From NCBI GenBank assembly GCA_041940425.1, contig JBGTSF010000016.1, positions 6,714 through 70,713 on the forward strand: a DNA stretch of 64,000 nt, read 5' to 3'. Of the stretch, positions 40,522 through 48,341 are shown piece by piece. The stretch comes from DATHTS01 sp041940425 (lineage in GTDB: Bacteria > Acidobacteriota > Blastocatellia > Pyrinomonadales > Pyrinomonadaceae). Under the pieces are notes generated by a model. The model saw only the letters and a list, made by a program, of their open reading frames with translations. It ran no database searches and was not told where the DNA came from. Each line of letters opens with the position of its first letter. The stretch's first letter is position 1. The translations under genes and the position numbers were made by a program.

Positions 40522-41454
40522 ATGAACAAATTTCGTTTCTTAGTTGCGATTGCCGGTTTCTGCGCAATTGCTTTCACGTTTCTGGGCGTAAATTACATTT
40601 CAAACGCGCAGATTTCCAAAATTGACAATCAAACAGACGAGAGAAAACCTCTGGTCGTCAAAGGCACGCGCTTCTGCGCGACCGAAGACGATCCGGCGAA
40701 GATTTCCGCGATGGAAGAAGATTTCGTTTCGCGCTTGATGAGCGAAAAGGCTCTCGGCGGCGAAAGCGAGAGCGTTACGGGCGGAAATATCAACGTCTAT
40801 TTTCACGTTATCAACAAAGGATCGGGCATCGCCAACGGCGATGTTCCGAACTCGATGATCACCGATCAGATGAATGTCCTGAACGCCGCCTTTGCCGGAA
40901 CGGGCTGGTCGTTCACGCTCGTCCAGACGACGCGCACGACCAACACGACCTGGTATAACGGCTGTTACGGTTCGTCGGAAACGGCAATGAAAACGGCTCT
41001 CAGACAAGGCACGGCGGACGACCTGAACATCTACACCTGTAACCCGTCGGGCGGAATCTTGGGCTATGCGACTTTCCCTTCGAGCTATTCGAGTTCGCCG
41101 AGCAAAGACGGTGTAGTTCTTCTGTATTCGAGCCTGCCGGGCGGCAGCGCCGCGCCGTATAACGAAGGCGATACCGCGACGCACGAAGTCGGACACTGGA
41201 TGGGCTTATATCATACGTTCCAGGGCGGCTGTAACAATACCGCCGGCGATTACGTTTCCGACACGCCCGCCGAAAAGTCTCCGGCATACGGCTGTCCTTC
41301 CGGGCGCGATTCGTGCAAAGGCGGACGTTATCCCGGCTTAGACCCGATCACGAATTTTATGGATTACACGGACGATTACTGTATGTTCGAGTTTACGACC
41401 GGACAAGATTCGAGAATGGATTCGCAGTTTACGACGTATCGCTATAACAAGTAA
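40522..41454 (+). CDS. Exported zinc metalloprotease, pappalysin-like (M43)
   Basis: The signal peptide (FLVAIAGFCAIAFTFLGV) is followed by a propeptide-like stretch. The catalytic zinc motif HEVGHWMGLYH (HExxHxxGxxH) and the Met-turn region TNFMDYTDDYCMFEFT identify an M43-type metzincin. Several Cys residues (GGCNNTAG, YGCPSGRDSCKG, DDYC) fit the disulfides of secreted members. The preceding INVYFHVINKGSG is also typical. Strong ribosome site CAAGGAG. It probably digests extracellular protein. Confidence 0.93.
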   Translation: MNKFRFLVAIAGFCAIAFTFLGVNYISNAQISKIDNQTDERKPLVVKGTRFCATEDDPAKISAMEEDFVSRLMSEKALGGESESVTGGNINVYFHVINKGSGIANGDVPNSMITDQMNVLNAAFAGTGWSFTLVQTTRTTNTTWYNGCYGSSETAMKTALRQGTADDLNIYTCNPSGGILGYATFPSSYSSSPSKDGVVLLYSSLPGGSAAPYNEGDTATHEVGHWMGLYHTFQGGCNNTAGDYVSDTPAEKSPAYGCPSGRDSCKGGRYPGLDPITNFMDYTDDYCMFEFTTGQDSRMDSQFTTYRYNK

Positions 41455-41465
41455 TTTCGGGAAAT

Positions 41466-41505
41466 AAAAAGGCGGAAAGTCGTTAGGAAAAACTTTCCGC
41501 TTTTT
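41466..41505. terminator. Bidirectional terminator between convergent genes
   Basis: AAAAAGGCGGAAAGT pairs with ACTTTCCGCTTTTT (one mismatch). One arm lies inside the last codons of the esterase gene, and both flanks have T-rich 3' sides. Confidence 0.8.
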
Positions 41506-42172
41506 CTTTGAGCCATGCTTTTACATCTTCGCGCATCTCGTCCGTAATTTCGTGCGCCGCGTGATATTTTTTTGTTCTGAGATTTGTAACACGGCTTTCC
41601 AATTTCTTCACGAAATTTTCGTATTTTTCCAGAGAATAAAATTCGTCGTCGTCCGCGTAGAGATAATATGTCTCGGCAGAGAGCGGTTTGTAAATCTCGT
41701 TCGTTTCGAGATCGGACGGAATGCCGCCGCAGATGCCGACGATGGCGCGCACGTTTTCGGGAAACGTAAAAGCGTAACGGAAATTGAGCGCGCAGGCTTG
41801 CGAAAAGCCGAACAGAAAAACTTTTTTCGCATCAACTGAAAAGTTTTCCACAAGGTTTTCCACAACCCGATTGACAAATTCGTGATGCAGTTTTACAGAC
41901 TCGTCCGCTTTGAAATCGGTCAGCCAGCCGAAGCCGATCTTATAGCCCGCATCGGTTTGACGAAAATGCTGATGCGGTGCTTGAAGCGATGCGATAACAA
42001 AATTTTCCGGCGCGACCAATTGCGCCTCGCGCATCATATAACGCTTGTGCGCGCCGTAGCCGTGAACCGAAATCAAAAGCGGCGCGCCTCGTTCGAGATT
42101 TTCCGGCACGAGCAGATCGTAATATAAATTTATTTCGGTTTTGATTGACAGATCGGTTTGTAAATTAAACAT
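41483..42172 (-). CDS. Alpha/beta-hydrolase, phospholipase/carboxylesterase type
   Basis: A 230-residue cytoplasmic serine esterase. The nucleophile elbow is GFSQACALNF (Ser), the acid lies in YLYADDDEFY and the catalytic His in YHAAHEITDEM. PLLISVHGYGAHKRYMM holds the oxyanion region. The substrate is unknown. Start ATG 42172 (MFNLQTDLSIK); the longer frame (MFICVHLWTN) is translated repeat. Confidence 0.85.
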   Translation of the reverse strand: MFNLQTDLSIKTEINLYYDLLVPENLERGAPLLISVHGYGAHKRYMMREAQLVAPENFVIASLQAPHQHFRQTDAGYKIGFGWLTDFKADESVKLHHEFVNRVVENLVENFSVDAKKVFLFGFSQACALNFRYAFTFPENVRAIVGICGGIPSDLETNEIYKPLSAETYYLYADDDEFYSLEKYENFVKKLESRVTNLRTKKYHAAHEITDEMREDVKAWLKEKAESFS

Positions 42173-42197
42173 TTTGATAAAAATAGGGGAAATATTT

Positions 42198-42326
42198 GTC
42201 CACAGATGAACACAGATAAACACAGATTTTAAGAATTATTAAATCAAGATGGGCAGGATTTTCAAGAATAATTTTGTCCTTTAAAAATCTAATCTTATCT
42301 GTGTTTATCTGTGTTCATCTGTGGAC
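42198..42326. repeat. Palindrome with perfect 30-bp arms (CACAGAT type)
   Basis: Arms at 42198-42227 (GTCCACAGATGAACACAGAT then AAACACAGAT) and 42297-42326 are perfectly complementary. They differ from the element at 2580/2746 by two bases, and in each element both arms carry the matching change. The interior holds a second, degenerate segment (GGGCAGGATTTTCAAG). It fills the gap between the esterase and methyltransferase genes. Confidence 0.9.
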
Positions 42327-42333
42327 AATTTTC

Positions 42334-43134
42334 CTAACTCACTTTTTTCAGCCATTCCTGCGGATTGACCGCGCTGTGCGGAACGCGCGAACGCAAGAGT
42401 TTGTATTTCTTTTTCTCGAAACCTTTCAATTCTTTTTTGAAAACGACGAACGGGATCAGACGGCTGAGTTTGCGGTAAAGCGTCAGTTTTTCATCCCGAA
42501 ACTGCCAGCCTGTTTTTTCGTTTTGACGAAACTGCGCCCACGCGATTGAGCCGACAAAACCGCACGCGCCGAAATTTGGCGAGAGCAAAACGTCTTCCAT
42601 AAAAACGCGGATGCCGCCTTCGAATTCGTGCAGAACGTCGTGGATCGCCACGATCGCACCGTCTGACAAATGCGCGGCAAAACCGTCAAAATCCATTTTT
42701 GTTCCCTTGTATGTGTGATCGCCGTCAATCCATAAAAGCCGGATCGGTTTGTTCCATTTTTCGGCGAGTTCAAAAGAAAAATTCTGATGAAATTCGATGC
42801 GGTCGGCAACATCGTGAGCCGCGATGTTTTTTTGAAAATCGGGAAACGAAGACGCTTCGCCGCGCAGGTCGGGATCGGTTTCCGACGGCGCGATCATCGG
42901 GTCAACCGCGTGAACTTTGCCGTCGCCGTTAGTCAAAGCGGCGGCTTTTGCCAGAATGATCGTTGATTTTCCTTTAAAACTTCCAATCTCCAGAATCTCA
43001 CCTTGCGCGGTCGGGCAAGCCGCCATCAAAGCGAGAAAACGAATCTCGTTCGGCGCGAGATAGCCCTCGACCGGTTCGATCTCTTTTAAAAGTTTTTCGG
43101 TAAATTTTTCAAAATCTGCGGGCGGTTTTTGCAT
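42334..43134 (-). CDS. Class I SAM-dependent methyltransferase (Methyltransf_24 type)
   Basis: The SAM-binding motif I is GEILEIGSFKGKSTIILAKA, followed by VHAVDPM and the substrate-side IRLLWIDGDHTYKGTKMDFD. GAIVAIHDVLHEFEGGIRVF is typical of sugar or cell-surface O-methyltransferases of this group. 266 residues, full length. It lies beside, and divergent from, the O-antigen-ligase-like gene, which makes a role in surface-glycan methylation plausible. Confidence 0.85.
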   Translation of the reverse strand: MQKPPADFEKFTEKLLKEIEPVEGYLAPNEIRFLALMAACPTAQGEILEIGSFKGKSTIILAKAAALTNGDGKVHAVDPMIAPSETDPDLRGEASSFPDFQKNIAAHDVADRIEFHQNFSFELAEKWNKPIRLLWIDGDHTYKGTKMDFDGFAAHLSDGAIVAIHDVLHEFEGGIRVFMEDVLLSPNFGACGFVGSIAWAQFRQNEKTGWQFRDEKLTLYRKLSRLIPFVVFKKELKGFEKKKYKLLRSRVPHSAVNPQEWLKKVS

Positions 43135-43180
43135 ATTCGAAACGTATTTGTCAGACTACTTTAGCCGAAAAGAAAAAGCA

Positions 43181-44737
43181 ATGACAAACCGTTTTTTCGA
43201 AAAATTCGACTCTCTCGCGCAGATAGAAACCGAAAATAAACAAGCGCGTTTTCTGGAAAGAATCGCGTTCGCTTTTCTCGTTTTGATGGTTTTGGCAATG
43301 CCGCATTCAATTGCCGCGACGCAGACGGCGTGGCTTCTGGGAATGTTCGTTTGGGTGATTCGCCTGTTTATAAAACCGCATCCAAAACTAGTCAGAACGC
43401 CGCTCGACATCGCGCTCTGGGCATTTTTCTTTTGGACTGCGCTCACCGCCGTTTTCTCATACGCGCCCGACATTTCGATTGACAAACTGCGCGGCGCATC
43501 GCTTTTTCTGATCTTTTATTTCGCAATCAGTAATCTGCGCACAAAACGCGCCGCCGTTTTTCTCGCCCTCGCGCTCGTTTTCTCGACGATGTTCAATGTC
43601 GTCTGGACACCGGTTCAAAGATTGATCGGTCGCGGCGTGGAAATTCACGGTATCGCGCCGGAAAGTCCTTTGGCAAAAGCTCACCTGCGCGAAGGCGACG
43701 CGCTTTTAAAAGCAAACGGCAGGAAATTAAACGCGCCGGAAGATTTGGTTGCGGAAATCGAAAAAAACGAAACGACGAAAATCGAATTTTATCGTCCCGA
43801 TTTTTATTTCGCGGTCGAGGTCAAAAGAGAAGATTTATTAAGCGGAAATGATGCGTTAGAAAAACTCGGCATCGGCAGTTGGAAAAAAAGCCGCAACTGG
43901 CGTTCGAGCGGATTTTACGGGCATTACGCGACTTACGCCGAAGTTTTGCAATTGATCGCTTCGCTCGTTTTCGGGATTTTTATTGGATTTTTAACGCAAA
44001 GGCGCAAGGACGCGAAGGCGCGAAGATTGATTGTTGTTTTCTTTCTTTGTTTGTGCGCGATGAGTTTCGCTTTGCTTTTGACTGTTACGCGCGCTTCGCA
44101 GCTTGCATTTATGCTTTCGGCTTTTTCCATCGTGCTTTTGAGCGGCAGGCGGAAATTGATCTTCGGTTTAACGGCAATCGCTCTGCCGGTCGCTTTGACC
44201 GGTTTGATATTTTTACAGCAAAGCCGCGAAGTCGGATTTTTCGATAAAAAAGACGATTCGATAAGCTGGCGGCAAACCGTCTGGCGCGAAGGTTTTGATC
44301 TGTGGACAAAAAACGCGAGAAATTTCACCGTCGGTGTCGGAATGGATTCGATCAAACGCTTTGCCAAAGACTGGCGTTTATTCGACGACGGCAGACTGCC
44401 GATGGGACATTTTCATTCCACGCCTTTGCAGTTAGTTGTCGAACGCGGTTTTCCCGCGCTTCTTTTGTGGCTCTGGATTTTATTCATTTACGCGCGAACT
44501 TTAATTCGCGGAATTACAAATTACAAATTACAAATTACAAATTCGGAAAGCGAAAACTCGGCACTCGGCACTCAGCACCCAGCACTCGCCAAAGGCGTTC
44601 TCTTGGGCTGTTTCGGCGGTCTGGTCGGATTTTTCTCAAGCGGCATTGTTCATTACAATCTCGGCGATGCGGAAGTCGTGATGGTTTTCTTTTTGCTGAT
44701 GGCGTTGGGCGTAAAACTTTCGGAGAGAAACGGCTGA
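43181..44737 (+). CDS. O-antigen ligase/polymerase family membrane protein with an inserted PDZ-like domain
   Basis: Polytopic membrane protein of the Wzy_C/WaaL superfamily, with helices starting IAFAFLVLMVLAMPHSIAAT and the later signature LTVTRASQLAFMLSAFSIVL. Between early and late helices, at about residues 150-220, lies a PDZ-like domain (GVEIHGIAPESPLAKAHLRE, GDALLKANGRKLNAPEDLVA), which is unusual for the family. Two stretches are repeat-derived: TQRRKDAKARRL and RGITNYKLQITNSESENSAL. The substrate is probably a lipid-linked glycan. Start ATG 43181. Confidence 0.85.
   Translation: MTNRFFEKFDSLAQIETENKQARFLERIAFAFLVLMVLAMPHSIAATQTAWLLGMFVWVIRLFIKPHPKLVRTPLDIALWAFFFWTALTAVFSYAPDISIDKLRGASLFLIFYFAISNLRTKRAAVFLALALVFSTMFNVVWTPVQRLIGRGVEIHGIAPESPLAKAHLREGDALLKANGRKLNAPEDLVAEIEKNETTKIEFYRPDFYFAVEVKREDLLSGNDALEKLGIGSWKKSRNWRSSGFYGHYATYAEVLQLIASLVFGIFIGFLTQRRKDAKARRLIVVFFLCLCAMSFALLLTVTRASQLAFMLSAFSIVLLSGRRKLIFGLTAIALPVALTGLIFLQQSREVGFFDKKDDSISWRQTVWREGFDLWTKNARNFTVGVGMDSIKRFAKDWRLFDDGRLPMGHFHSTPLQLVVERGFPALLLWLWILFIYARTLIRGITNYKLQITNSESENSALGTQHPALAKGVLLGCFGGLVGFFSSGIVHYNLGDAEVVMVFFLLMALGVKLSERNG
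43993..44026 (+). repeat. CGCAAAGG-type repeat inside the O-antigen ligase gene
   Basis: Tandem 8-9-nt units (ACGCAAAGGCGCAAGGACGC and on) are read in frame as TQRRKDAKARR. The pattern matches the left arm type of the palindrome at 59885. A degenerate right arm may extend to about 44075. Confidence 0.65.
44512..44590 (+). repeat. Two tandem 7-nt arrays inside the O-antigen ligase gene
   Basis: About four ATTACAA units (44512-44544) and about four CACTCGG/CACTCAG units (44556-44590) are translated in frame. The same two motifs in the same order occur, in coding orientation, inside lpxK. Confidence 0.85.
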
Positions 44738-44773
44738 TTTTGTGATATTCTTTATGAAAATGAGGTAAGGAAA

Positions 44774-44986
44774 ATGAATGTCGAAACCTATCAAGGCAAG
44801 GTAAAAAACGGGCGAATCGAGCTTTCAATCGAAGTCAAACTTCCCGAAAATTCCGATGTTATCGTAATCGTTCCGAACAGTGAAAAACCGAAATTCGATC
44901 TGGCGGAAATGGTCAAAAATATGCCGGAAGATTACGAACCGCAAGAAGAAGATTTCGGCAAACCCGTCGGAAAGGAAGTTTGGTAA
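44774..44986 (+). CDS. MazE-like antitoxin
   Basis: A 70-residue acidic protein placed directly before a MazF-type gene (stop and start adjacent). The N-terminal half (TYQGKVKNGRIELSIEVKLP) resembles the short beta N-terminus of DUF104-like and AbrB-like antitoxins; the C-terminal half is a charged tail (PEDYEPQEEDFGKPVGKEVW) of the kind that wraps a toxin. Good ribosome site GAGGTAAGG. Confidence 0.72.
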   Translation: MNVETYQGKVKNGRIELSIEVKLPENSDVIVIVPNSEKPKFDLAEMVKNMPEDYEPQEEDFGKPVGKEVW

Positions 44987-45322
44987 ATGGCGAAATATAT
45001 TCCCGAAAAAGGCGATTTCATCACGCTGTCATTCGATCCGCAATCGGGACACGAACAAAAAGGCAGACGACCAGCCGTCGTCGTCAGCAATTATCTTTTT
45101 AACAAAGCGACGGGTTTGGCGATTGTTTGCCCGATTACAAATACAGACCGCAAAATTCCTTTTCATATAGCCGTTCCGAAGGAAAGTTCTTTGACGGGTT
45201 TTATAATAGTCGAGCAAGTCAAATAAATTGATTTTAATTCGCGCAATGCGAAATTTGTTGAAAAAGCATCGCAGGAATTGATTAAAGATGTGCTTGCCTT
45301 GATTGATATTTGCATTAATTAA
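44987..45322 (+). pseudogene. mazF: MazF-type mRNA interferase interrupted by an in-frame stop
   Basis: The first 79 residues match MazF (YIPEKGDFITLSFDPQSGHE; RRPAVVVSNYLFN; AIVCPITNTDRKIPFHIAVP). The frame is cut by TAA at 45224-45226 after IIVEQVK, but continues in frame as IDFNSRNAKFVEKASQELIK to TAA 45320-45322, giving the normal length of about 111 residues if the stop is ignored. The missing C-terminal segment is part of the MazF fold, so the toxin is probably dead unless read through. Confidence 0.85.
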
Positions 45323-45326
45323 ATTT

Positions 45327-46574
45327 ATGACACAGACGAAAATTTCTAAAAACAGAGTTTCGAAAAAAGCGGCGAGTTTTACGGAATCGGTGATCCGCGA
45401 GATGACGCGCGAGGCTTTGAAATATGGCGCGGTCAATCTGTCGCAAGGGTTTCCCGATTTTGCCGCGCCCGAAGATATTAAAAAAAGAGCGCAGGAAGCG
45501 ATTGCCGACGATTTTAATCAATACGCGATCACCTGGGGAACGAAGGATTTTCGCAATGCGATTGCTGAAAAGACGAAATGGTTTCTCGGACTCGACATTG
45601 ACACGGAAACCGAGATCACCGTTACATGCGGTTCGACCGAAGGGATGATCGCGGCGATGATGGCGACCGTGGACGAAGGCGAAGAGGTGGTCGTCTTCGA
45701 GCCGTTTTACGAAAACTACGCGCCGGACGCGATTCTATCGGATGCACGCCCGCGCCATGTTCCGCTTTATCAAACGGCGGACGGCTGGTTTTTTGATCGG
45801 GATGAATTGAGAAACGCTTTTAACGAAAAAACGAAAGCGATAATTTTGTGCAATCCGAACAATCCGACCGGAAAAGTGTTTACGATGGACGAAATGCAGT
45901 TCATCGCCGATCTGTGCAAAGAATTTGACGCGCTGTGTTTTACTGACGAAATTTATGAGCATATTCTCTATGAAGGGACGAGGGACGAGGGACGAGGGAC
46001 GAGGGATGAAACTCAGCACTCGGCACTCAGCACTCAGCACTTGAAACACATTTGCATGGCACAACTTGACGGAATGCGCGAGCGGACGGTCGTTGTCAAT
46101 TCGATGTCGAAAACGTATTCGGTAACGGGCTGGCGCGTCGGCTGGTGTATCGCGCCGCCGGATATTTCGGGCGCGATTCGCAAGGTTCATGATTTTCTAA
46201 CGGTCGGGGCGGCGCATCCGCTTCAGCAAGCCGGAGCTTATGCCTTGAGTTTGCCGCGTGAATTTTACGGCACGCTGCAAAAAGAATATCAGGCGCGGCG
46301 CGATTTTATTATTCCGGTTTTGCAGGACGCTGGTCTCAAATGCGAGATGCCCGACGGCGCGTATTATGTGATGACCGATATTTCCGAGTTCGGTTTTGCC
46401 GACGACATCGAATTTACCAAACATCTGATCCGCGAGATCGGCGTCGCGGTCGTGCCGGGGTCGTCGTTTTATCACGACGCGGAGTTGGGAAAACAAAAAG
46501 TCAGATTTTGTTTCTGCAAAAAGCAGGAAACGCTCGAAGCGGCGGCAGAAAGATTGCAGAAATTGAAAAAATAA
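45327..46574 (+). CDS. PLP-dependent class I/II aminotransferase with repeat-derived insertion
   Basis: A fold-type I aminotransferase closest in style to kynurenine/methionine/aspartate aminotransferases (YbdL/KAT group): VNLSQGFPDFAAPEDIKKRA, FEPFYENYAPDAIL, ILCNPNNPTGKVF and the PLP Lys in VVNSMSKTYSVTGWRVGW. Between YEHILYEG and LKHICMAQLDGMRERT the family normally has a few residues; here about 24 residues (GTRDEGRGTRDETQHSALST plus QH) come from tandem 7-nt DNA. With kynU and kmo elsewhere in the window, kynurenine transamination is possible but unproven. Start ATG 45327. Confidence 0.9.
   Translation: MTQTKISKNRVSKKAASFTESVIREMTREALKYGAVNLSQGFPDFAAPEDIKKRAQEAIADDFNQYAITWGTKDFRNAIAEKTKWFLGLDIDTETEITVTCGSTEGMIAAMMATVDEGEEVVVFEPFYENYAPDAILSDARPRHVPLYQTADGWFFDRDELRNAFNEKTKAIILCNPNNPTGKVFTMDEMQFIADLCKEFDALCFTDEIYEHILYEGTRDEGRGTRDETQHSALSTQHLKHICMAQLDGMRERTVVVNSMSKTYSVTGWRVGWCIAPPDISGAIRKVHDFLTVGAAHPLQQAGAYALSLPREFYGTLQKEYQARRDFIIPVLQDAGLKCEMPDGAYYVMTDISEFGFADDIEFTKHLIREIGVAVVPGSSFYHDAELGKQKVRFCFCKKQETLEAAAERLQKLKK
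45972..46041 (+). repeat. Tandem 7-nt arrays inside the aminotransferase gene
   Basis: About four GGGACGA units are followed by about four CACTCAG/CACTCGG units, in frame. The second array is the same motif seen in lpxK and the O-antigen ligase gene. Confidence 0.88.
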
Positions 46575-46593
46575 AATTTGTATTTAAAGCATA

Positions 46594-46633
46594 AAAAGCA
46601 CCGGAAATTAAAACAATCGCCGGTGCCTTTTTA
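46594..46633. terminator. Bidirectional terminator between the aminotransferase and BON genes
   Basis: AAAAAGCACCGG pairs with CCGGTGCCTTTTT, with A- and T-rich flanks on both strands. Confidence 0.82.
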
Positions 46634-46651
46634 TTTTAAATAAAGCAAAAA

Positions 46652-47182
46652 CTATTTTGAATTCGTATTCGCTTTTTTGTCGCTGTCCGACGTCATTTGA
46701 TTGGTCGCCGAATCTTTCGCGTCAACTTTCAGCATATCTTTAACGTCTTTGACGCCGTCAACGCCTTTTGCCGCTTTGACCGCCGCGTCTTTTTGCGCTG
46801 CCGTGCCGACCGAGCCTTTCAGCGTTACGACATCGTTGGAAACGTCAACGTTGATCGTCGAATCACGAAGTTCGTCAACCGTCGCCAAGACCGAACGGGT
46901 TTTCGCCCACAGCCAGAGATCGTTTGCGCCTTGTCCGATGGTGCTTTTTTCTTCTTTGGCTTCGGCTTCGTATTTTGCTTTGTCCTTGTCAAAATCTTCA
47001 CGGGTCAACTCGTCGTCGTCTTTTGTCATGTTGCCGACGTTCGTGTTGTTGTTGACGACGACCGCCGTGTTATTGGCGACCGTGTTGCCGTTGACTTTGA
47101 CATTTGTGTTGGCGGTTGAATCACAACCGATTGATGCCATTGCGAAAATGGCTGCGAATGTTAAAAGTACAATTTTTTTCAT
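46652..47182 (-). CDS. BON-domain lipoprotein
   Basis: Signal and lipobox MKKIVLLTFAAIFAMASIGC indicate an outer- or inner-membrane lipoprotein. An Asn/Val-rich linker follows, then one BON domain (KTRSVLATVDELRDSTINVD, DVVTLKGSVGTAAQKDAAVK, VDGVKDVKDMLKV). BON domains bind phospholipid or help the envelope withstand osmotic stress. Start ATG 47182; the upstream frame lacks a signal. Confidence 0.87.
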   Translation of the reverse strand: MKKIVLLTFAAIFAMASIGCDSTANTNVKVNGNTVANNTAVVVNNNTNVGNMTKDDDELTREDFDKDKAKYEAEAKEEKSTIGQGANDLWLWAKTRSVLATVDELRDSTINVDVSNDVVTLKGSVGTAAQKDAAVKAAKGVDGVKDVKDMLKVDAKDSATNQMTSDSDKKANTNSK

Positions 47183-47313
47183 ATCTGATTTTTCCCTTGT
47201 TTCAAATTTAAAATTAAAAAGTTTAGCAACTTTGTAAAATATGCTAGTAAATCGCGCGTCGCATTGCAATCGGATAAGCGGGAAAAAGAGCGAAAACCGG
47301 CGGAAAAAATTTC

Positions 47314-48330
47314 TTAAACTAAAGAAAGCAGTAAATTTACAAAATCCTGCTCGTTTTCAAAAATTATTTGATTTTCGGCTGTAAAAACCGGAAAGTTTAT
47401 CTCTGATCCGCTTAATTTCACCGCATCTTTCGCGGTCGTGATCAAAACGTCCGCGCCGCTTTTCCGCGCTTTTTTTTCGAGTTTGGCAATGTCCTTCGGC
47501 GAATAAAAATGATGATCGGGGAAAATTTCGGTCGCCGTCAGCTTAAAATTCTCGCGCCGCAACTGCCCGAAAAAATTTTCGGGATTGCCGAGAGCGCAAA
47601 AGGCAAGTGAGTGCTGAGTGCTGAGTGCTGAGTGCTGAGTTTTTTCTTTTTTTGCGGAATTATTTATTTGTATGAACTTTGAAAATTTATTGTGCGAAAT
47701 GAAAATCGGCGCGTCTGTGTAATTTGTAATTTGTAATTTCAAATTTTCGATTTCCTCGATCAGATTGGCGCGGGTGATGACAACAGCATCGGCGCGTTTT
47801 AGATTTTCGAGCGGCTCGCGCAAAATTCCCGAAGGCAAAATTTTTCCATTTCCGAACGGGTTGGTCGCGTCAATGCAGACGATGTCCAAATCTCTTTCGA
47901 CGCGCAGATGCTGAAAAGCATCGTCCAGAACAAACGCCGTAACAGCGAATTTTTCGCGCGCCCAGCGTCCGGCTTCGGCGCGGTTCGCGTCGGCGATGAT
48001 AACGGCTTTTCCTGAAAGTTTTCCGGCGAGTTCGACGGGTTCGTCGCCTGCTTCTTTCGCACCGGCTAATATTTTTTCGCCGTCCGATACGACAACTCTC
48101 TTTTTCGTATTTTTGCGACCGTAGCCGCGCGTCAGAACACAGACCTTTTCGCCCGCTTCGAAAAGCGTTTCGGCAGCAAAAGCGACAAGCGGCGTTTTGC
48201 CCGTTCCGCCGACCGTAAGGTTTCCGATGCTGACGGTTTTCGCGCCGAGCGAAAAGGTTTTAAAAATTCCTTTTTTATAGAGCGCGTGGCGGGCGTTCAT
48301 CGCCGCGCCGTATAGATAACCGAACGGCAT
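47314..48330 (-). CDS. lpxK: Tetraacyldisaccharide 4'-kinase with repeat-derived insertion
   Basis: Phosphorylates the lipid A precursor at the inner membrane. The P-loop is SIGNLTVGGTGKTPLV, followed by VCVLTRGYGRK, DEPVELAGK, FVLDDAFQHLRVERDLDIVC and the end segment LITTAKDAVKL. Between NLIEEIENLK and LAFCALGNPENFF about 40 residues (LQITNYTDAPIFISHNKFSK through KTQHSALSTQHS) include two tandem 7-nt arrays. Supports a Gram-negative outer membrane with LPS. The 338-residue length is near normal. Confidence 0.93.
   Translation of the reverse strand: MPFGYLYGAAMNARHALYKKGIFKTFSLGAKTVSIGNLTVGGTGKTPLVAFAAETLFEAGEKVCVLTRGYGRKNTKKRVVVSDGEKILAGAKEAGDEPVELAGKLSGKAVIIADANRAEAGRWAREKFAVTAFVLDDAFQHLRVERDLDIVCIDATNPFGNGKILPSGILREPLENLKRADAVVITRANLIEEIENLKLQITNYTDAPIFISHNKFSKFIQINNSAKKEKTQHSALSTQHSLAFCALGNPENFFGQLRRENFKLTATEIFPDHHFYSPKDIAKLEKKARKSGADVLITTAKDAVKLSGSEINFPVFTAENQIIFENEQDFVNLLLSLV
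47606..47747 (-). repeat. Tandem 7-nt arrays inside lpxK
   Basis: In coding orientation, ATTACAA-type units (47717-47747) precede CACTCAG units (47606-47640), the same pair and order as in the O-antigen ligase gene. Both are translated in frame (LQITNYT; TQHSALSTQHS). Confidence 0.88.
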
Positions 48331-48341
48331 TATTTTTTAAT

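Noticed and set aside
15087..45226. Stop-codon reassignment in this organism, suggested by two late in-frame stops
   Set aside because: One is TAG and the other TAA, and many intact genes in the window end normally at both codons.
45972..47747. The heptamer arrays as possible CRISPR repeats
   Set aside because: Units are contiguous without spacers, unlike CRISPR, and no cas gene is present.
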